Source of the DNA: Unio delphinus | Lineage: Eukaryota; Mollusca; Bivalvia; Unionida; Unionidae | Assembly: GCA_029339505.1 (NCBI GenBank) | Contig: JAQISU010000058.1 | Coordinates: forward strand, 3,363,501 to 3,427,500 | DNA length: 64,000 bases | Direction: 5' to 3' | Part shown: one piece after another, positions 26,326-37,782 of the stretch | Layout: each line of letters starts with the position of its first letter | How positions within the stretch are numbered: position 1 is the stretch's first letter | Program-made: the position numbers and the translations under genes | Notes under the pieces: generated by a model | Seen by the model: the letters and a program-made list of their open reading frames with translations, nothing else | Told to the model about the DNA's origin: nothing | Databases searched by the model: none

Positions 26326-26835
26326 ATAGATGCGGATATTTGCTTCTGCATTGTTCTTTCTTTAGTTATTCAGCTCCACGTGTGATGTGATAAGCTCATG
26401 GCTTAATGTGCAACAGTATAGAATACATAAACTAGCCTTGTTAAAGTAGCACAAAGAACATGTGTTCTTGTTAAAGATTCGTACAATGCATAAATCCGAC
26501 CAGAATAGGACGATATCTAAGAACATAATTCTTTTTCTGTAATTTATCTCTTTGGAACACAAATCTCTATACGTTTTTATTTTTAACGTTACTTTATAAA
26601 TGATTTAAACATTAATTAGATAATAAACGTTGTCCTTGAAAATTTGGTGCTAGGCTCTTAAAAGGAATGATTTAATGATGAGAAAGAACAATACATTTAT
26701 TTTAGACCACGATTTTAGTTTTATTTTCAATGTTACTCCAATAGTATAAAAAGAGTCATATTTAGAGATAGGATGCTGGTGTTATACATGATTTAGCTGC
26801 ATGACAGAAATTCCGTAATTTCATCACCAATCACT
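26326..26835. other. No gene seen
   Basis: AT-rich DNA with no supported feature. Confidence 0.55.
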
Positions 26836-27110
26836 TACTGGTTTAGACGTGGTGTCATGGCCCTGTTGACGCGACGATACTCCCCTGGGGCTCCTCGCGA
26901 ATGATGCACGCTGATCTTTGCTCCGCCATCATTTTTCCTTGTCACAGCAATGATGGGTGACCTCGAATATGGATTGTTCATTTCAACAAAGTGCAAATGT
27001 TTTCATTAAAAAGATCATCTATTTTCTCAAGTTCTTTGGGAATGCCACTTTTGAAATTCATTTTGGTAAATTACTTTTCCATTCGACGGCTTCCTCCGAC
27101 GTGTTGCCGT
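26836..27110 (-). pseudogene. Ty3/Gypsy reverse transcriptase fragment
   Basis: Read on the - strand, this segment resembles the N-terminal end of a Ty3/Gypsy RT. FVEMNNPYSRSPIIAVTRKN followed by DGGAKISV corresponds to the usual SPxVxVxKKDGxxRxCVDxR block, and RRVNRAM further on corresponds to the RxxNxAI strand that precedes the first palm motif. It looks like the K02A2.6-type Gypsy RTs common in invertebrates. Stops and shifts interrupt it upstream (27,000-27,110), and the CVD residues are not preserved. Nothing downstream of the first block remains. The LTR-like repeat at 27,425-28,073 lies on the expected 5' side for a - strand element. Confidence 0.5.
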
Positions 27111-27340
27111 CAGAGTCAGAGAGCAATATACAGTTCCGTGCCATTACCAGGAGTCGTCGTATTTCACAATCAGAGTGTAATGCAGATTATTTTAAAACTC
27201 GATTTATTATTTCTGATATAATTTATCTTGCTGCTTGGACTAAAAAGCATCTCTTTAATATGCAAAATGTTGCCATTCAATAACCAGATTATGTAAGCTT
27301 TATACAGAATCACATCAATGCACTAGCATTGGTTATCCCA

Positions 27341-27346
<6 letters not shown>

Positions 27347-27414
<68 letters not shown>
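27347..27414. repeat. (AT)n microsatellite
   Basis: About 68 bp of AT, followed by a short GTGTGTG run. Confidence 0.98.
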
Positions 27415-27416
<2 letters not shown>

Positions 27417-27424
27417 CGTGTGTG

Positions 27425-28073
27425 TGTTACGACTCTGATCATAAGCTAACTACTAGAAAGAAACAAAGCAAACAAGTTGGGTAAAATCAACAAATAATTT
27501 AATTATCAAAGTTATATAATTAAAATTTAACAGAAACTTATAGTATTTTAAATTAAATCACAAACAATACTAAAAGTTATTATAACGAATCCACAAGAAA
27601 ATATTATTCCGAAATAATTCCAGTGGTTTTTCAAATAAATTTCTATATCTTCAAGAGCAGATGTAACAGTAACTTTGAGTAAGCTCATGTACCAACATCT
27701 TTTATATATCACAAAAATGCAGCCAAGAATATCATTGAAAGAATTCACAATAATTCTAAACTAATGTTTGAGTCAACAACAACAATTTCAGTAAGCACTT
27801 TGTAATTCCAACGAATAATTTTAGTAATAATTCTTTACAACTAAAAGACTCATATTAAGACAGCAATGAATAATTGCTTACTTCTTCCTTATATACTGAC
27901 TGTCACCTAACTTCTGACAGAATAAAATGCCAAGGACCCAGGCCATTTCTATTGATATTTTTCATCTAATTCGTAAACAAGGTCGAATCTGATAAATTGA
28001 TATTTTGGTGTCTGAGATAAATATGATCTGGGATAATTGCTATTTTTAAGGTTTGACAGTGATACTTTTGTCA
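27425..28073 (-). repeat. LTR-like dispersed repeat, copy 2
   Basis: The block runs from TGTTACGACTC to a TTTTGTCA end. On the - strand it would start TGACAAAAG and end GAGTCGTAACA, so both strands have TG...CA termini, and the - strand end resembles the ACGTAACA end of the Gypsy LTR at 61,597. It shares collinear motifs with 1,545-2,285. A remnant Gypsy RT on the same strand lies about 300 bp away at its 3' side. No target duplication is visible, although the (TG)n flank may hide one. A solo LTR or the 5' LTR of a gutted element is the best reading. Confidence 0.45.
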
Positions 28074-28323
28074 TGCCTTTGTATGTAATTCACAATACGA
28101 AAGTGCTTCCGTGCAAATAAAATTATATAAAAACTATTAAAATGGCAGTGTTGTCTGTGTACCATTCGTAAATATCCAGTTCATGATAAGTAATAACAGG
28201 CAGAGCAAAACTGCACAACTCAAATTTTGCAGTGACATTTTGTATGCATTAAACAACACTATGGTTTTACAGACTCGTATACTGACTTTCGAGCTGCATG
28301 AAAACCCAAGATAATGTGTGCAT

Positions 28324-28500
28324 TATAGTACTTACCCGCTTATAAACTGCACCGGCATATCTGAATATGTGCAGTTTGTTAGGAGGAATCAGCGGAATAA
28401 ACAAGAGGAATCCCAATCTGCAGGTCTATTATGCAGCGACAGATCAGGATCTTTGTGTTGATTTTAGTTGGTTGGACTTATGAGCGAGTACATACGGCAA
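28324..28500. mobile_element. MITE family 1, copy B
   Basis: It shares with 16,484-16,707 the left end 'cttacccgcttataa', the central 'tctgc...ttatgc...gacagat' palindrome in weaker form, 'agttggttggact' near the right end and 'catacgg' at the right terminus. It is shorter and more diverged than copy A. Non-coding. Confidence 0.65.
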
Positions 28501-29734
28501 CTGTTAGACTTTATGTCGAGCAAAAATGCATTTTGAGTAATGCATGTCATTGCAATCCAATATATCATGAAGATACATTTACTAATCTCAGTTAAAAGAA
28601 AGATGTTGTGTATAAATATTTAGCTGTGTGGTTATTTGTTTTGTGCCGAATCATTCAACATTAATAATGAAACGGGCATGCAAACTGTGCACATGCAGTG
28701 TGCATGCTGTCAAATTTATTATATACGTACAAATGACGTACACCTTTTCATGCATTGAACAGGATTAATGAATGAGCAACTGTAAAATCGTCAATGGTTC
28801 TTTGCAATAACTATTGATGTCAAAGATTAATCTTGTGTGACATGGCACATTTATGTGCTGTCACGACTCGACTAAACATTAATGGCAGTGATTCCTATAC
28901 TGTTATATTGGTGTACCTCATTTTTAATATGCATTTATTAATGCAAGCTTTTTCTCTATTTACTGTATGATTTATTATTTTGACCAACCCATTAAACTGA
29001 CATAGTTAACCTGAAGTTCAATACAGAGGTTAAATCAGTGTCACACACCCAGACTGAACGGCAATATTCAAAATTCCCACTCTCTCACACACCAAGATTG
29101 CACTGTGACAAGCTGAAGATTGGTAAATTACGCCATGCAATGTAAAACACAGATAAAACACCTATTAAAATAAAAGCTACTAAACATTATACACTATAAT
29201 TCCTTGTGTTAAATTATTACGAAGGTTACATATTGTGAAACTTATCTATGCTACTAAAACGTCTCTGGAATACTTTATAGTTTGAAGTTTGCTTCAAGAT
29301 ATGGCATAATTATTTAGGTTGAGATTATTTTCGCAAAACCAGATTCCCATACAAAAACTCAGATCTAAGAAATCTGTAGAATGGAGCTCTAAAAACGAGT
29401 AGAATATATCCCATGTTTATTAATATTTAGCAGCAGAATAGTTTATAACCTGAACAGTTTCATTTTTTACTTTTGGAAGTTTAAATAATTGCTAAACGTA
29501 CTACTTTAGTCCCAATGTAATTATTATGACGTCATCAAAACATGTTATGATGTCCTGACAAAAGCATTGTATTCATTTTGATGTTAAACATCACATAAGT
29601 ATATTGTCTAAGCAGTTTTATTTCCTTGTACTGTAACTCCTGATAAATAATCCTTATGGATAACAGTTGGATACTTTTGTTACATTTATTGTTATTCCTT
29701 TATTTATTTTATTTTCCTTGTGATCAGTCCTACG
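28501..29734. other. No gene seen
   Basis: AT-rich DNA with no supported feature. Confidence 0.55.
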
Positions 29735-29868
29735 CAAATAAGGTTTTGAACCTAATACACAAAACCTTTAGCCGGTGTGACCTTTAAAACACTTTACCCT
29801 AAGCAAAAAAGGTTTTGAACTTAATACACAAAGCTTTTATACGGTGTGACCTTTAAAACACTTTGCAT
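29735..29868. repeat. 69-bp tandem duplication
   Basis: 'aaggttttgaacctaataca' with its following sequence, including 'ggtgtgacctttaaaacact', occurs twice with a few changes. Confidence 0.95.
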
Positions 29869-31148
29869 ATTTTGTCTACTTTTGCAGTATTGAAATGGTG
29901 TCCTTACTTGTGTCATAGAACTTCGGTCTTTCCGTCCTGTCGCTTAAAAACGTGCTAGTTTTAACATAAATGCATCAATACACAACAACAACCGGTGTAA
30001 ACGTAGTAGAATGTGTGTATTAGAAAATCAAAGAAGACACTAATTATGACATCGTGATCACAAACCTAGTGTGTGTCGATTACTTTCTCACAGATAAGAC
30101 GCAAGTTGGATGATCAAATATGTTTCAATATTTCTTCATGTGTGCAATATGTTTGCTTTTTTAAGCATTAACTATCTATCTGCGAGTCAATGTTTGCGCC
30201 GGTTGGATGATTTAAAATTTTTGACGTTCTTAGGCAATATAGATCTGTTAGTTATTCAATGTTACTTAAAACTTCATAAATATTTGAATGTTATAAATAG
30301 CTCCATAAATAAGTAGCTTTTAACACATGTCCACTGATCTTGAATAAAAATATAAACCAGATGGAAAGTTTTGCCGTTTTGTTTTCAATCTGACATTTTG
30401 GTCAGAACTGTTTGTCATTGATATAGCTGATGATGCAAGAGTTTCTTGCTCACTGAAAGTTTCGTTTAAAATAAAGTTTGAAGGCAGTAGTAACTATGAG
30501 TGTGTAGAATAATTCGATGTGCCAGAACTCTAACCATTCTAACTGCACATCATTGGTGTATTTAGTATAGCTGGGTTGATTTGAAATGGTATAGTTTTAA
30601 CTTTGCAAACTTTTAGTGGCGAATCAAATATTACTGTTTCTTTTTATGTAGGCTGGAGCATGGGAAGTGGGGAGTAAACATGAATGAAGTCTAGGAGGAA
30701 AGTTCTACACTTCCAGTCGTTTGCAGTGCATAATGTGAGCTATGTAACTATAATAAAAAAAAAACAAACTTACTCTTGCAAACGTTCAAGAGGAGTGGGA
30801 ATGCAGGTAAACCGCCCTTGGTCTGTGTTAGTTACTAAGTTCGATGGTGAATAAGTGTGTGAGTGAAATAATAATTAGATACTTAGCTTTCTACTTAGTT
30901 GGCAAGTTTGATAAAATCCTAAAACACCATTTTGACAACATGATCTACTATATACTTCTAATTTTCAACAAGACGGTGATTAATGAGCATTTATTTCATT
31001 AAAAATTAACATTGGTGACATTATCAAGGTTATCTGCTTTCTTGTCCTGTTTTGTGATATAATGTTTATTCAGTAGGTCTCGTTTGGGTATTACCAGGTT
31101 CCAAATATTTATTAAAAACTAAGAACTGCTTAAGCGGGCTAAAATATG
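29869..31148. other. No gene seen
   Basis: AT-rich DNA. A 68-codon + strand frame at 30,110 has no signature. Confidence 0.5.
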
Positions 31149-31454
31149 ATGAGAAACGTGTTTATAAGACGGGGGTAATCCTCACAGTGAGAAACGTGTT
31201 TATAAGACTGGTGTAGTCCTCACAGTGAGAAACGTGTTTATAAGACGGGTGTAATCTCACAGTGAGAAACGTGTTTATAAGACGGGTGTAATCTTCACAG
31301 TGAGAAACGTGTTTATAAGACGGGTGTAATCCTCACAGTGAGAAACGTGTTTATAAGACGGGTGTAATCCTCACAGTGAGAAACGTGTTTATAAGACGGG
31401 TGTAATCCTCACAGTGAGAAACGTGTTTATAAGACGGGTGTAATCCTCACAGTG
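31149..31454. repeat. 38-bp minisatellite, 8 units
   Basis: The unit is 'cagtgagaaacgtgtttata' plus 'agacgggtgtaatcctca'. Units are nearly identical, with only a few changes mainly in the first three or four, so this is one of the youngest-looking arrays in the window. Confidence 0.97.
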
Positions 31455-32527
31455 GTACATTGCGCTAACAATTGTTTTTCCACAATGCCCAAATAGGTTT
31501 AAAACAATTAATTAAAACTGTAAAATGAGCTGAATAAAGAAAAACTAAATTGTTCGTCTGCCTGTGTCTAAATCATGTACAAAGTTGAAAGTGACTTAGC
31601 AATCAATGTTCATTTTCTGATTGTTTTCGTAAAGACTTTTATTGATTCATACACAGAAATGGCAGTAACACAAAAATACCCAACCTCAAGGCAAATCGGT
31701 TTCAAAACGGTAAGCAAATGTATGTAATTAACGGCATAACCATACCAAAGTGACAGAATCATTCTGATCTGATCTTGGCAACAGATGCCTTTGCAATAGA
31801 GCTTAAGGGGTTTTCAAAATCTACGCTTGGCGAACCTGTCAGATGAAATTTACCGCAGTGTGTGACTATATCTGTCAACTCCCGCCCATCTGCTGTCGGT
31901 TTATCAAAACTTGGTGGAATCCCTCATCAAGCTTGTCATTTCAACTGTACCAAAGTCTAAATCAGCGTCCCGTCTGTCAGCGGAGGTGTTTTAACGTCAA
32001 TTGTGCGTCATTTATCACACCAGAGGGTTGCCATCTTTTAACACATGTAATTTGTTCATATACGATCCTAACCTTGAGGCATATACAGTCACATATAACT
32101 TGGATTGTGGGCGGGGGTGCGGTTATTACTGTGAACAAAAGAACACACATTATAATTCAAACCTTAAGGAAAGGAAAGAGTACAAACTACTTGCCGTAGC
32201 TGGTCATTAAATTTGCAATCACCGAACTTTTTAAGTTACGATCCAAACAGTGGATCACAAAAGTGATCATTTTATTGGGTGGGAGAACAGAATAAAACAT
32301 AAAAACGAAAACTGTCGACCCCTTCAAGATAATTCATTTGCATTTATCTTGTCCACACAAATTCCATTATTTTTAATTCTCAGTATGACAAATCTGATGA
32401 CCACAACCTTCTTTTCATTAAAGCAGAAAGCAATACTTTTTAACTAACTTTATTCCAATAATTTTACTTTCTTTTTCAATAGATACAATGTCATCTCTCT
32501 TTCGTATTAAGGACATTCTTGCATTAG
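31455..32527. other. No gene recognised
   Basis: A + strand frame at 31,843-32,199 (118 codons) includes VCDYICQLPPICC and a Cys-rich middle, but has no recognisable motif, and the length can arise by chance. No splice context favours it. Confidence 0.4.
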
Positions 32528-32769
32528 CGGGTGGCCCCGAGTGGTCTAAGGTGATCTCCGTTACGGATCACTGCCATCTCACTTCTAAATGCGTAGGTTT
32601 GAGTTTGGATTCGCCAATATGGGTATGTTTGAAACCTTACCAGTAGCGTCTCGTGCGTCGGTGGTACTTTCTTGGGTTTTCCAGGGTGCTTCCTCCACCA
32701 TTAACACTGGCCGACATGTATAGAATATTGTGTGCTAAACAAATGGCATTAAACCCGACAACAACAACA
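32528..32769 (+). mobile_element. tRNA-derived SINE, family B, best copy
   Basis: The head 'ggccccgagtggtctaagg' resembles a tRNA-Ser-type A box and 'ggtttgagtttggattcg' about 65 bp later resembles a B box. The body has 'tcggtggtactttc', 'gggttttccagggtgcttcc' and 'caccattaacactggccg', and the tail 'gcattaaacccgac' leads into (AAC)n. Flanking GCATTAGC (32,521-32,528) and GCAGTAGC (about 32,771-32,778) agree in 7 of 8 bases and may be the target duplication. The head/body/tail layout is that of mollusc-type SINEs. It would be transcribed by pol III and mobilised by a partner LINE; none with a matching 3' end is visible here. Confidence 0.65.
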
Positions 32770-32835
32770 TGCAGTAGCAGATTGGTTTTATTACTAAAAA
32801 GACGGACCTTATCTCTTTTCTCCTGTTCCATACAG

Positions 32836-33044
32836 ATTTGTATTTAGTGGTTAATTCTAAAGAAACGCAAGTGGCCTATATGGACATGGGACGATTCCGT
32901 ACACTTGATTCCACTTTTTACAGGACACTGCAGATGCTGGACAAATCTTCCAATGAATGGACACTTTTTGAACGACTCCGTAGGAAACATTACAGATACA
33001 CGGCGACTGTATTGCAGGGGTTTTATGAGAGTTTAAAGAATTGA
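32836..33044 (+). CDS. Possible terminal exon, unknown protein
   Basis: An open stretch of about 68 codons follows a good splice-acceptor-like tract ('ctcctgttccatacag' ending at 32,835) and ends at TGA 33,042-33,044. The translation is mixed and charged (for example DMGRFRTLDSTFYRTLQMLD, NEWTLFERLRRKHYRYTAT) and looks like protein rather than repeat. I do not recognise a family, and it begins only about 65 bp after the SINE. No neighbouring exon with a compatible donor was found. Pseudogene and chance remain possible. Confidence 0.28.
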
Positions 33045-33736
33045 CCGGAACAATACAGTTTATAATGTGCGCGTATCATAATTGCCTTATATAGAAAGGG
33101 ACCTGCCCGTTGTAGAATTGGTGGTATACAGGAATGATATGGTCTATCGACTTCTCGTCTTCACATTATAATTAACCGCAAATGCATCTAGTCAGCCAAG
33201 CCAGAAATACTTCAGTAAACTTAATTTGTAAAAATATGTATTTCTTTCAATATACCAAATTAAACTTCTGTAATTCAAGTTCCATATAATTAAAAATCAT
33301 AAGGCTAAAAATTAAATGTAGAATCTAATTGATTGAGAGTATTATGTGCATGAAAGGTTTTCTTATTCTTTGTCTCATTAGGTCTAGGATTATATATACT
33401 GAGGATTGATTCTGTCACCGAGAATCGACTATTGAAAATCAATAATAACCTTTTGAAAATTAATACCATTTCTGACTGGTCAAATAATAGATTTAAACTT
33501 TAAAACCATACTCAAGATTTATTCCTTTGTTAATTCTTTTCTTCAATTTTAGGCAAAATATGTATATATTTTTCTTCTTTATAATCCTAAATTTTGCCCT
33601 CAATCCACACTAAACTGCATAAGATAATATTTTCTAGTAAATCAAATTATAAAAAGTGTGGAAAGTGTATTGCTCTACTATCAAATATAACGTAACATTT
33701 TATCATGATCAAAATGTTAGTTTCTTCGTTATTATC
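33045..33736. other. No gene seen
   Basis: AT-rich DNA with no supported feature. Confidence 0.55.
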
Positions 33737-33961
33737 AGATCAGTCAGCATCGGATCAGTCCGGATAGGTTACCGTGGTATTTCCTTGTAGTATTAGCTCA
33801 GTCAGCATCGGATCAGTCCGGATTGGTTACCGTTGTATTTCCTTGTAGTATTAGTTCAATCAGCATCGGATCAGTCCGGATTGGTTACCGTGGTATTTCC
33901 TTGTAGCATTAGTTCAGTCAGCATCGGATCAGTCCGGATTAGTTACCGTGGTATTTCCTTG
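33737..33961. repeat. 58-bp minisatellite, about 4 units
   Basis: Each unit contains 'agtcagcatcggatcagtcc', 'ggattggttaccgtggta' and 'tttccttgtagtatt', with about 95 percent agreement by eye. Confidence 0.95.
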
Positions 33962-34365
33962 GGCAAGGAACATTACTAGGCATGACTACACCAATAAGCC
34001 CAACCTAAGTTTAATTACTGTATAACATACATTTATAGTTTATGGTAGAAAATCCACACTCCAGCCTGCTTTGCATTATATTAAATAACTACCGTTAGTT
34101 CTGGCAATAAGACTCCTCTAATAATAATCATCCTATTAGTTTTACCTACGTAATTAATTGATGATACGCTAAGACTAATTCGCGTATCTTTGGAGGAATA
34201 CATACAAATGAAGTATAAGAGCAAGTTTAAATCACTGAACCTTCTTCTTCCCCCCCCCCCCCCCGCAATTAATAGACACTATCCACATCCACGCACTGTA
34301 TACGTATAAATGTGTACATAAGGGGCATGTTGATGTCTATCTTGCCTCTTTCTTCAACACCTCAG

Positions 34366-34526
34366 ACGTAGATACAATTTGCACCAAGGCGCTGACGGGT
34401 TCCTGTGAATCTAGCAGTAATTGCTCTTTTGTTGGTTCCAGAGAAAGTCTAAGGAAGCAGACATCACCTGTTTTAAAGGAGAGAGTTGATTGGCAGAGAA
34501 GTGACAACTACTATCTGTTCTATTGA
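34366..34526 (+). CDS. Possible exon, unknown protein
   Basis: A strong polypyrimidine tract and AG ('cctctttcttcaacacctcag' region, AG at 34,364-34,365) precede a 53-codon frame that is open to TGA at 34,524-34,526. Its composition is not repetitive (DVDTICTKALTGSC, CSFVGSRESLRKQTS). No family is recognised. A second acceptor-like site ('tgtttatgctttcag', AG at 34,553-34,554) lies 30 bp downstream and leads into another short open stretch. Both could be decayed exons or chance. Confidence 0.2.
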
Positions 34527-34759
34527 CAGATATAGTCCTTGTTTATGCTTTCAGTTGTATACCATATGAAATCCTCATCAGAGATTTTCTGGAGTTGCGC
34601 GAAGAAAACAAACGCATCAGAAGATGGAAGTACATTATCAGTTTTAACTAAATGTAGTATTTCACGAAATTTTACAAAGTACTGTCAGACATTTGCTTCC
34701 ACCAATCCCATTTCGCAGAGTATACATTTAATCCTATATTTTGCACAATAGCTTTGCTA

Positions 34760-35623
34760 TTTGGACAAAACCTATAGGTATACGGTCCCCAAAATTACCG
34801 TAAAATGACATGTACCACTACAATTTGAAAGAAATGTCAGGACGTAAAGAACGAAGTGATTGACAGTATGTATGTATGTATATGTATGTATATATATATG
34901 TATATATAACCATCGAAATGTAGTACGTATTATGTACAAACCTCAGGTAGGTGAGGATGTTGGATCGTAGAAAGAAGTAGTTGCATGAAAGTGCAAAATA
35001 AGTCAATGATTATTCACTGAGAAAATATGAATTCACAAGTATGAATTATCAAGTATTATTCATAATGAATACATACATAATCCCCCTTCTCTTCAGTATT
35101 ACTGAAAAGAATATGATATATAAATTAAAAATGTATGTTTATATTCTATCAACATTGTTGAATAAACAAATTTAAGAAATGTCGGCAAATGAAAAATCTT
35201 TATAACCTATACCAAAAGAAATATTCTTTTCGAGAAACAAAAACTCAGAAAGGAAATCACAACATTTTTAGTTTGTTTTCTGACCTTTGTTCTTTCTGAT
35301 GCTTGCATCCCGATATTACAATTTCGATACGCGTTCTTTTCATCTCATCAGTTACATGTTTGATATCCTTAGTCGGCATTCGAAGTATTCACGTTGTTTC
35401 ATCTTGGTCATAAATCACTTGAAATCCTCCCACATGTTCCTGTGTTAGAACATGGATAGTTTCATCATTTTATTTTACGGGGGTTGGGTTTGAGAAGGAG
35501 GTTTTATTTTTCATAATGTGGCCAAAGTAGTCTATTCTTTACTACTCTAAATGCCTGCAATGTGTGGATGGGGTTGGTGAGAACTGAAAATGTCATTAAA
35601 ACAACTTACTATCTAACATGTTG

Positions 35624-35668
<45 letters not shown>

Positions 35669-36761
35669 GTGTGTGTATAACAAATTCCTTTAACATGATT
35701 TTCCTTAGATCCGTTATTGTATGAAACTGACAGGAAATGGGCACATGTTCTTATGTTCTTTTTTTATCGACAAAATCGGAATTTAAAACAAAACACAAAC
35801 AAGCTTTTTGTTTAGACATAAAGTCGATTTTTAGGTGTTAAAGAAGCACGCCTTTAGAACTAATCAAATACTGCTCTCATGGAGAACATATAATTAGTGA
35901 TGAGTAAGCAAAATAAGTTAAAGTGTTTGGAAATAACACAAGATTCGTTAATGTGGTCTTCTTATTCTAAAATACACTTGTTTTGAATAGCAATCTATTT
36001 AGGACGAATCTTATTTCAATTTAGTTTTATATTACTTGCACACACAAATATACCCAGCATATACAGCTTGTATTCTACAAAATGTATGAATGTTTAAAGG
36101 TCGAATTAACCTCGGTACGCTGCTCTAATTTCGTCTTTAATTCTCTCGTCAGACATGCTTCAAGGGACCGGATTGTGTGGTATTTTAGCTTCGTACAGCC
36201 CACTTAAAACAAAGATATTGTCTTTATTTATTCTGAATAAAAGTTAAAAGTTGTTTAGATGTGATAGTTTGTGAGGCATTCGTGGTAGCACTCATTTTTG
36301 AAGACAACGCTGAAATGAGAAACTCTACAAAGAACTACAATGCTATCAGAATGTAAAAATCAGATGTGCCTTGTCTGTGTCCAATACATATTAACTTTAA
36401 GCTAATGCACTAGAAGCACGGGTTATCTGGCACTAATTGTCCAGGGAATTTGACAGCAAATGCTACAACGATGAGAACAGTGGGAGCCAAATGATTCTCC
36501 TTCAATCATCGCTTTTCTCCCCTGTGGAGCCCAATGATAGATCCAACAGACGCAGAATTGCTTTGGTCATAGTGCAATTAACATCCTCACAAGCTGATTG
36601 ATTGAAGTGCATACTGCTCTCTAGTACGAATAAATACCGTATATCTCAAGAATCAAGTATGTGAAGCTTTACATATCCTGTACACGATCTTACTATATAA
36701 TCCAAATGAGCTGGAGTCCTTTTAACCTGAGGTTTACTTTAGCTGTGTCCTTAATCAGAAC
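34760..36761. other. No gene recognised; (TA)n tract
   Basis: A (TA)n tract lies at 35,630-35,665. The interval 36,420-36,600 is less AT-rich than its surroundings but has no clear frame. On the - strand, 36,156-36,111 reads a short ATG frame (MSDERIKDEIRAAYR) ending at a donor-like GAG|GTTAAT, too short to call. Confidence 0.4.
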
Positions 36762-37046
36762 TTAAAGGCCACCTGCCACCTATATAGTACAAAAGTGTAA
36801 TATTAGTATTGTCATAAGATATATATGTACACTATACAAATGATTAATTAGACAAACAAATCCGTGTTTTAATGAACAAATTAACTCCGCAATCTCCGTG
36901 ATCAACCGGTAATTTTCGCGTACCAAAGACGAATGTGAAATACATTTATTTATCTCTTCGGTTCAACCATGACATTCATGCGTTGAATTTCAATGCGTAA
37001 ATGCATATGTGATATATCTTAACGATCTTGCTTTTCTACAACAAAT

Positions 37047-37782
37047 ATGGTGCACTGTGTTGCTTATGGATGTAACCAAAAGATCGACGATGGGACAAAA
37101 GAGTTCTTTCTTTTTCCGAAAGACCATGCTTTTTCCGAAAGACCATGTTTACCGGAAAAAGAGGACTGAAGCTGTTGGGTCAAATAGAGTGAGTTAGAGC
37201 GTCCGCCGCGGAAGCGGGAGGTCGAGGATTCGATCCCCGGCCGAGTCGTACCAAAGACTTACACAAATGGTACTAACAGCTGACTCGCTTGACGCTCAGC
37301 ATTAAGAGGTTAATGTTAGGACTGGTCGGCCTAGTGTCAAGATAATGTGATTGGGTGAGACATCATGTTAAATGTCTGCGGCATGATGCACCAGTGGTAG
37401 GCATCACTATAAACTGCCTCACTGCATACATTGTAGCGATATGACTGAAAAATTGTTAAAGCTACGTTTAAAATCCTAATCAAACAAACAAACCAAAAGA
37501 GTGAAGGATGGGAACATTTTATCGCTTATACCAATTGCAACATATCGCATGTGAATACGGTATTTTGAGGATAGTTGCTTTATACACCCTCCTTCTGTGC
37601 CGAAATCAATTAGCGTTCAAATGAAATTAAATTTGTTAAAGATGGCAGTAGCTGCAATTTTCAAAGAGAACATGGAAAAAAAAATAAAACCCTTCCGTCA
37701 TCAGAGACGTTTGGTCCATCTAAATCACTATGAAAGCTCTGTGCAGTATATGAGAACAGGGATAGAAAAAAAACATAAGTAA
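37047..37782 (+). pseudogene. THAP zinc-finger domain relic, interrupted by a SINE
   Basis: An ATG in good Kozak context (37,047) opens MVHCVAYGCNQK then FFLFPKDH, the start of a THAP domain (C2CH DNA-binding zinc finger): Cys4 and Cys9 are the first two ligands, and FPKD is the usual following block. A perfect 19-bp tandem duplication (37,110-37,128 and 37,129-37,147) shifts the frame. The continuing frame reads VYRKKRTEAVGSNRV, where most THAP domains have KKW, so the core Trp is Arg. A SINE then interrupts (37,193-37,497). The frame resumes without shift and reaches the expected C-x2-H-F, which here is TGA-I-R-Y-F (37,552-37,566), so ligand Cys became a stop and ligand His became Tyr. About 25 residues later LLKMAVAAIF corresponds to the AVPxxF motif that closes the domain. 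Ends at TAA 37,780. Non-functional. Source unknown: host THAP gene or THAP-type transposon. Confidence 0.75.
37193..37497 (+). mobile_element. tRNA-derived SINE, family A, inserted in the THAP relic
   Basis: The head has GTTAGAGCGTCCGCC (A-box half) and 'aggattcgatcccc' (B box). The body includes 'aatggtactaacagctgact' and 'ggactggtcggcctagtgtc', and the tail ends in (CAAA)n. AGAGTGA lies on both sides (37,186-37,192 and 37,498-37,504), a target duplication. The extreme 5' end of the tRNA head seems missing. Insertion plus duplication is 312 bp, a multiple of three, so the THAP frame lines up across it, but the SINE brings stops (first at 37,195). A second copy lies at 44,005-44,310. Confidence 0.8.

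Noticed and set aside
31149..31454. CRISPR-like regular array
   Set aside because: Units are contiguous 38-bp repeats with no variable spacers; an ordinary minisatellite in a eukaryotic setting.
31843..32199. 118-codon Cys-containing + strand frame as a secreted peptide gene
   Set aside because: No signal peptide, no cysteine framework I recognise and no support from splice or promoter signals.
37193..37270. tRNA gene on the + strand
   Set aside because: A and B boxes are present, but the cloverleaf is not; the SINE body and (CAAA)n tail follow directly.
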